From positions 1-26,474 of the forward strand of contig CAVPEV010000054.1 of the NCBI GenBank assembly GCA_963703555.1: 26,474 nt of DNA, read 5' to 3'. Under the pieces are notes generated by a model. That model was not told where the DNA came from, made no database searches, and saw only the letters and a list, made by a program, of their open reading frames with translations. Shown one piece after another: positions 26,319 through 26,474 of the stretch. Position numbers and translations under genes: made by a program. Origin of the DNA: CAVPEV01 sp963703555. GTDB lineage: Bacteria; Actinomycetota; Actinomycetes; Actinomycetales; Cellulomonadaceae. Numbering within the stretch: the first letter of the stretch is position 1; each line of letters begins with the position of its first letter.

Positions 26319-26330
26319 GCAACGATTCGA
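26317..26330. promoter_or_regulatory. LacI-type operator, proximal copy
   Basis: TCGCAACGATTCGA matches the distal palindrome at 12 of 14 positions and keeps the central CpG typical of LacI/GalR operators. It lies about 56 bp upstream of the regulator's start. Binding by this regulator is inferred. Confidence 0.55.
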
Positions 26331-26350
26331 CCGTGCTCTCGGCACGGGTG

Positions 26351-26364
26351 TCGAATCGATTCGA
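26351..26364. promoter_or_regulatory. LacI-type operator, distal perfect palindrome
   Basis: TCGAATCGATTCGA is a perfect 14-bp palindrome with a central CpG, the usual form of LacI-family operators. Its centre is 34 bp from that of the proximal copy. The 110 bp to its right hold no gene I can call; a divergent promoter may lie there. Confidence 0.6.
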
Positions 26365-26474
26365 TCGCGGTATGGAGCTGATGTGGGCCAGGCCAGGGTG
26401 CGCGAGCGGCGCGCGGGTACCACGCGTGAGGTCGATCCGGTCGTCTCCCGGGCCCGGTGGTTGCTCCTCGCCCT

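Noticed and set aside
26365..26474. Start of a divergent gene at the right edge
   Set aside because: Open GTG-started stretches exist, but they are too short to recognise and no ribosome-binding site is convincing.

Overview
The window is about 26.5 kb of very GC-rich chromosomal DNA with the dense, overlapping gene layout and GTG starts typical of Actinobacteria. Gene content and order suggest a Micrococcales-type organism (for example Cellulomonadaceae or Intrasporangiaceae); this is inferred from gene order and protein character, not from a database search. I see no transposon, prophage, CRISPR array or rRNA.

Positions 1-18931 hold a geranylgeranyl-reductase-family flavoprotein (probable menaquinone-side-chain reductase, MenJ-like), a complete 14-gene NADH:quinone oxidoreductase (complex I) operon nuoA-N, and a long-chain polyprenyl diphosphate synthase whose GTG start overlaps the nuoN stop. 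The nuo genes overlap or nearly touch throughout, so this is one transcription unit joining complex I to the enzyme that makes the prenyl tail of its electron acceptor. NuoG lacks all four cysteines of the off-pathway N7 Fe-S cluster. nuoN carries one extra base (A16723) that breaks its frame and creates a spurious open frame into the polyprenyl synthase.

Positions 18987-23492 hold rarD (minus), an FprA-type ferredoxin-NADP reductase gene with four extra single bases, htpX preceded by a good ECF-sigma-type promoter, yajQ (minus) and ybjQ (minus). The set menJ / polyprenyl synthase / htpX / yajQ recalls the Mycobacterium tuberculosis Rv0561c-Rv0566c neighbourhood (from memory).

Positions 23597-25197 hold tRNA-Tyr(GTA), tRNA-Thr(GGT) and tRNA-Met(CAT), then rpmG and two MaoC-like hydratase subunits (HadA/HadB-like), the usual actinobacterial arrangement. 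The window ends with a minus-strand LacI-family regulator (25203-26261) whose upstream region carries two near-identical LacI-type operators and a third palindrome. A divergently transcribed target gene may lie just beyond the window.

The strongest leads are the insertion-only frameshift pattern in fprA and nuoN, the N7-less NuoG, the stress-sigma promoter of htpX, the operator array at the lacI gene, and the translational coupling of quinone-tail synthesis to complex I. I did not find a clearly new multi-gene system.
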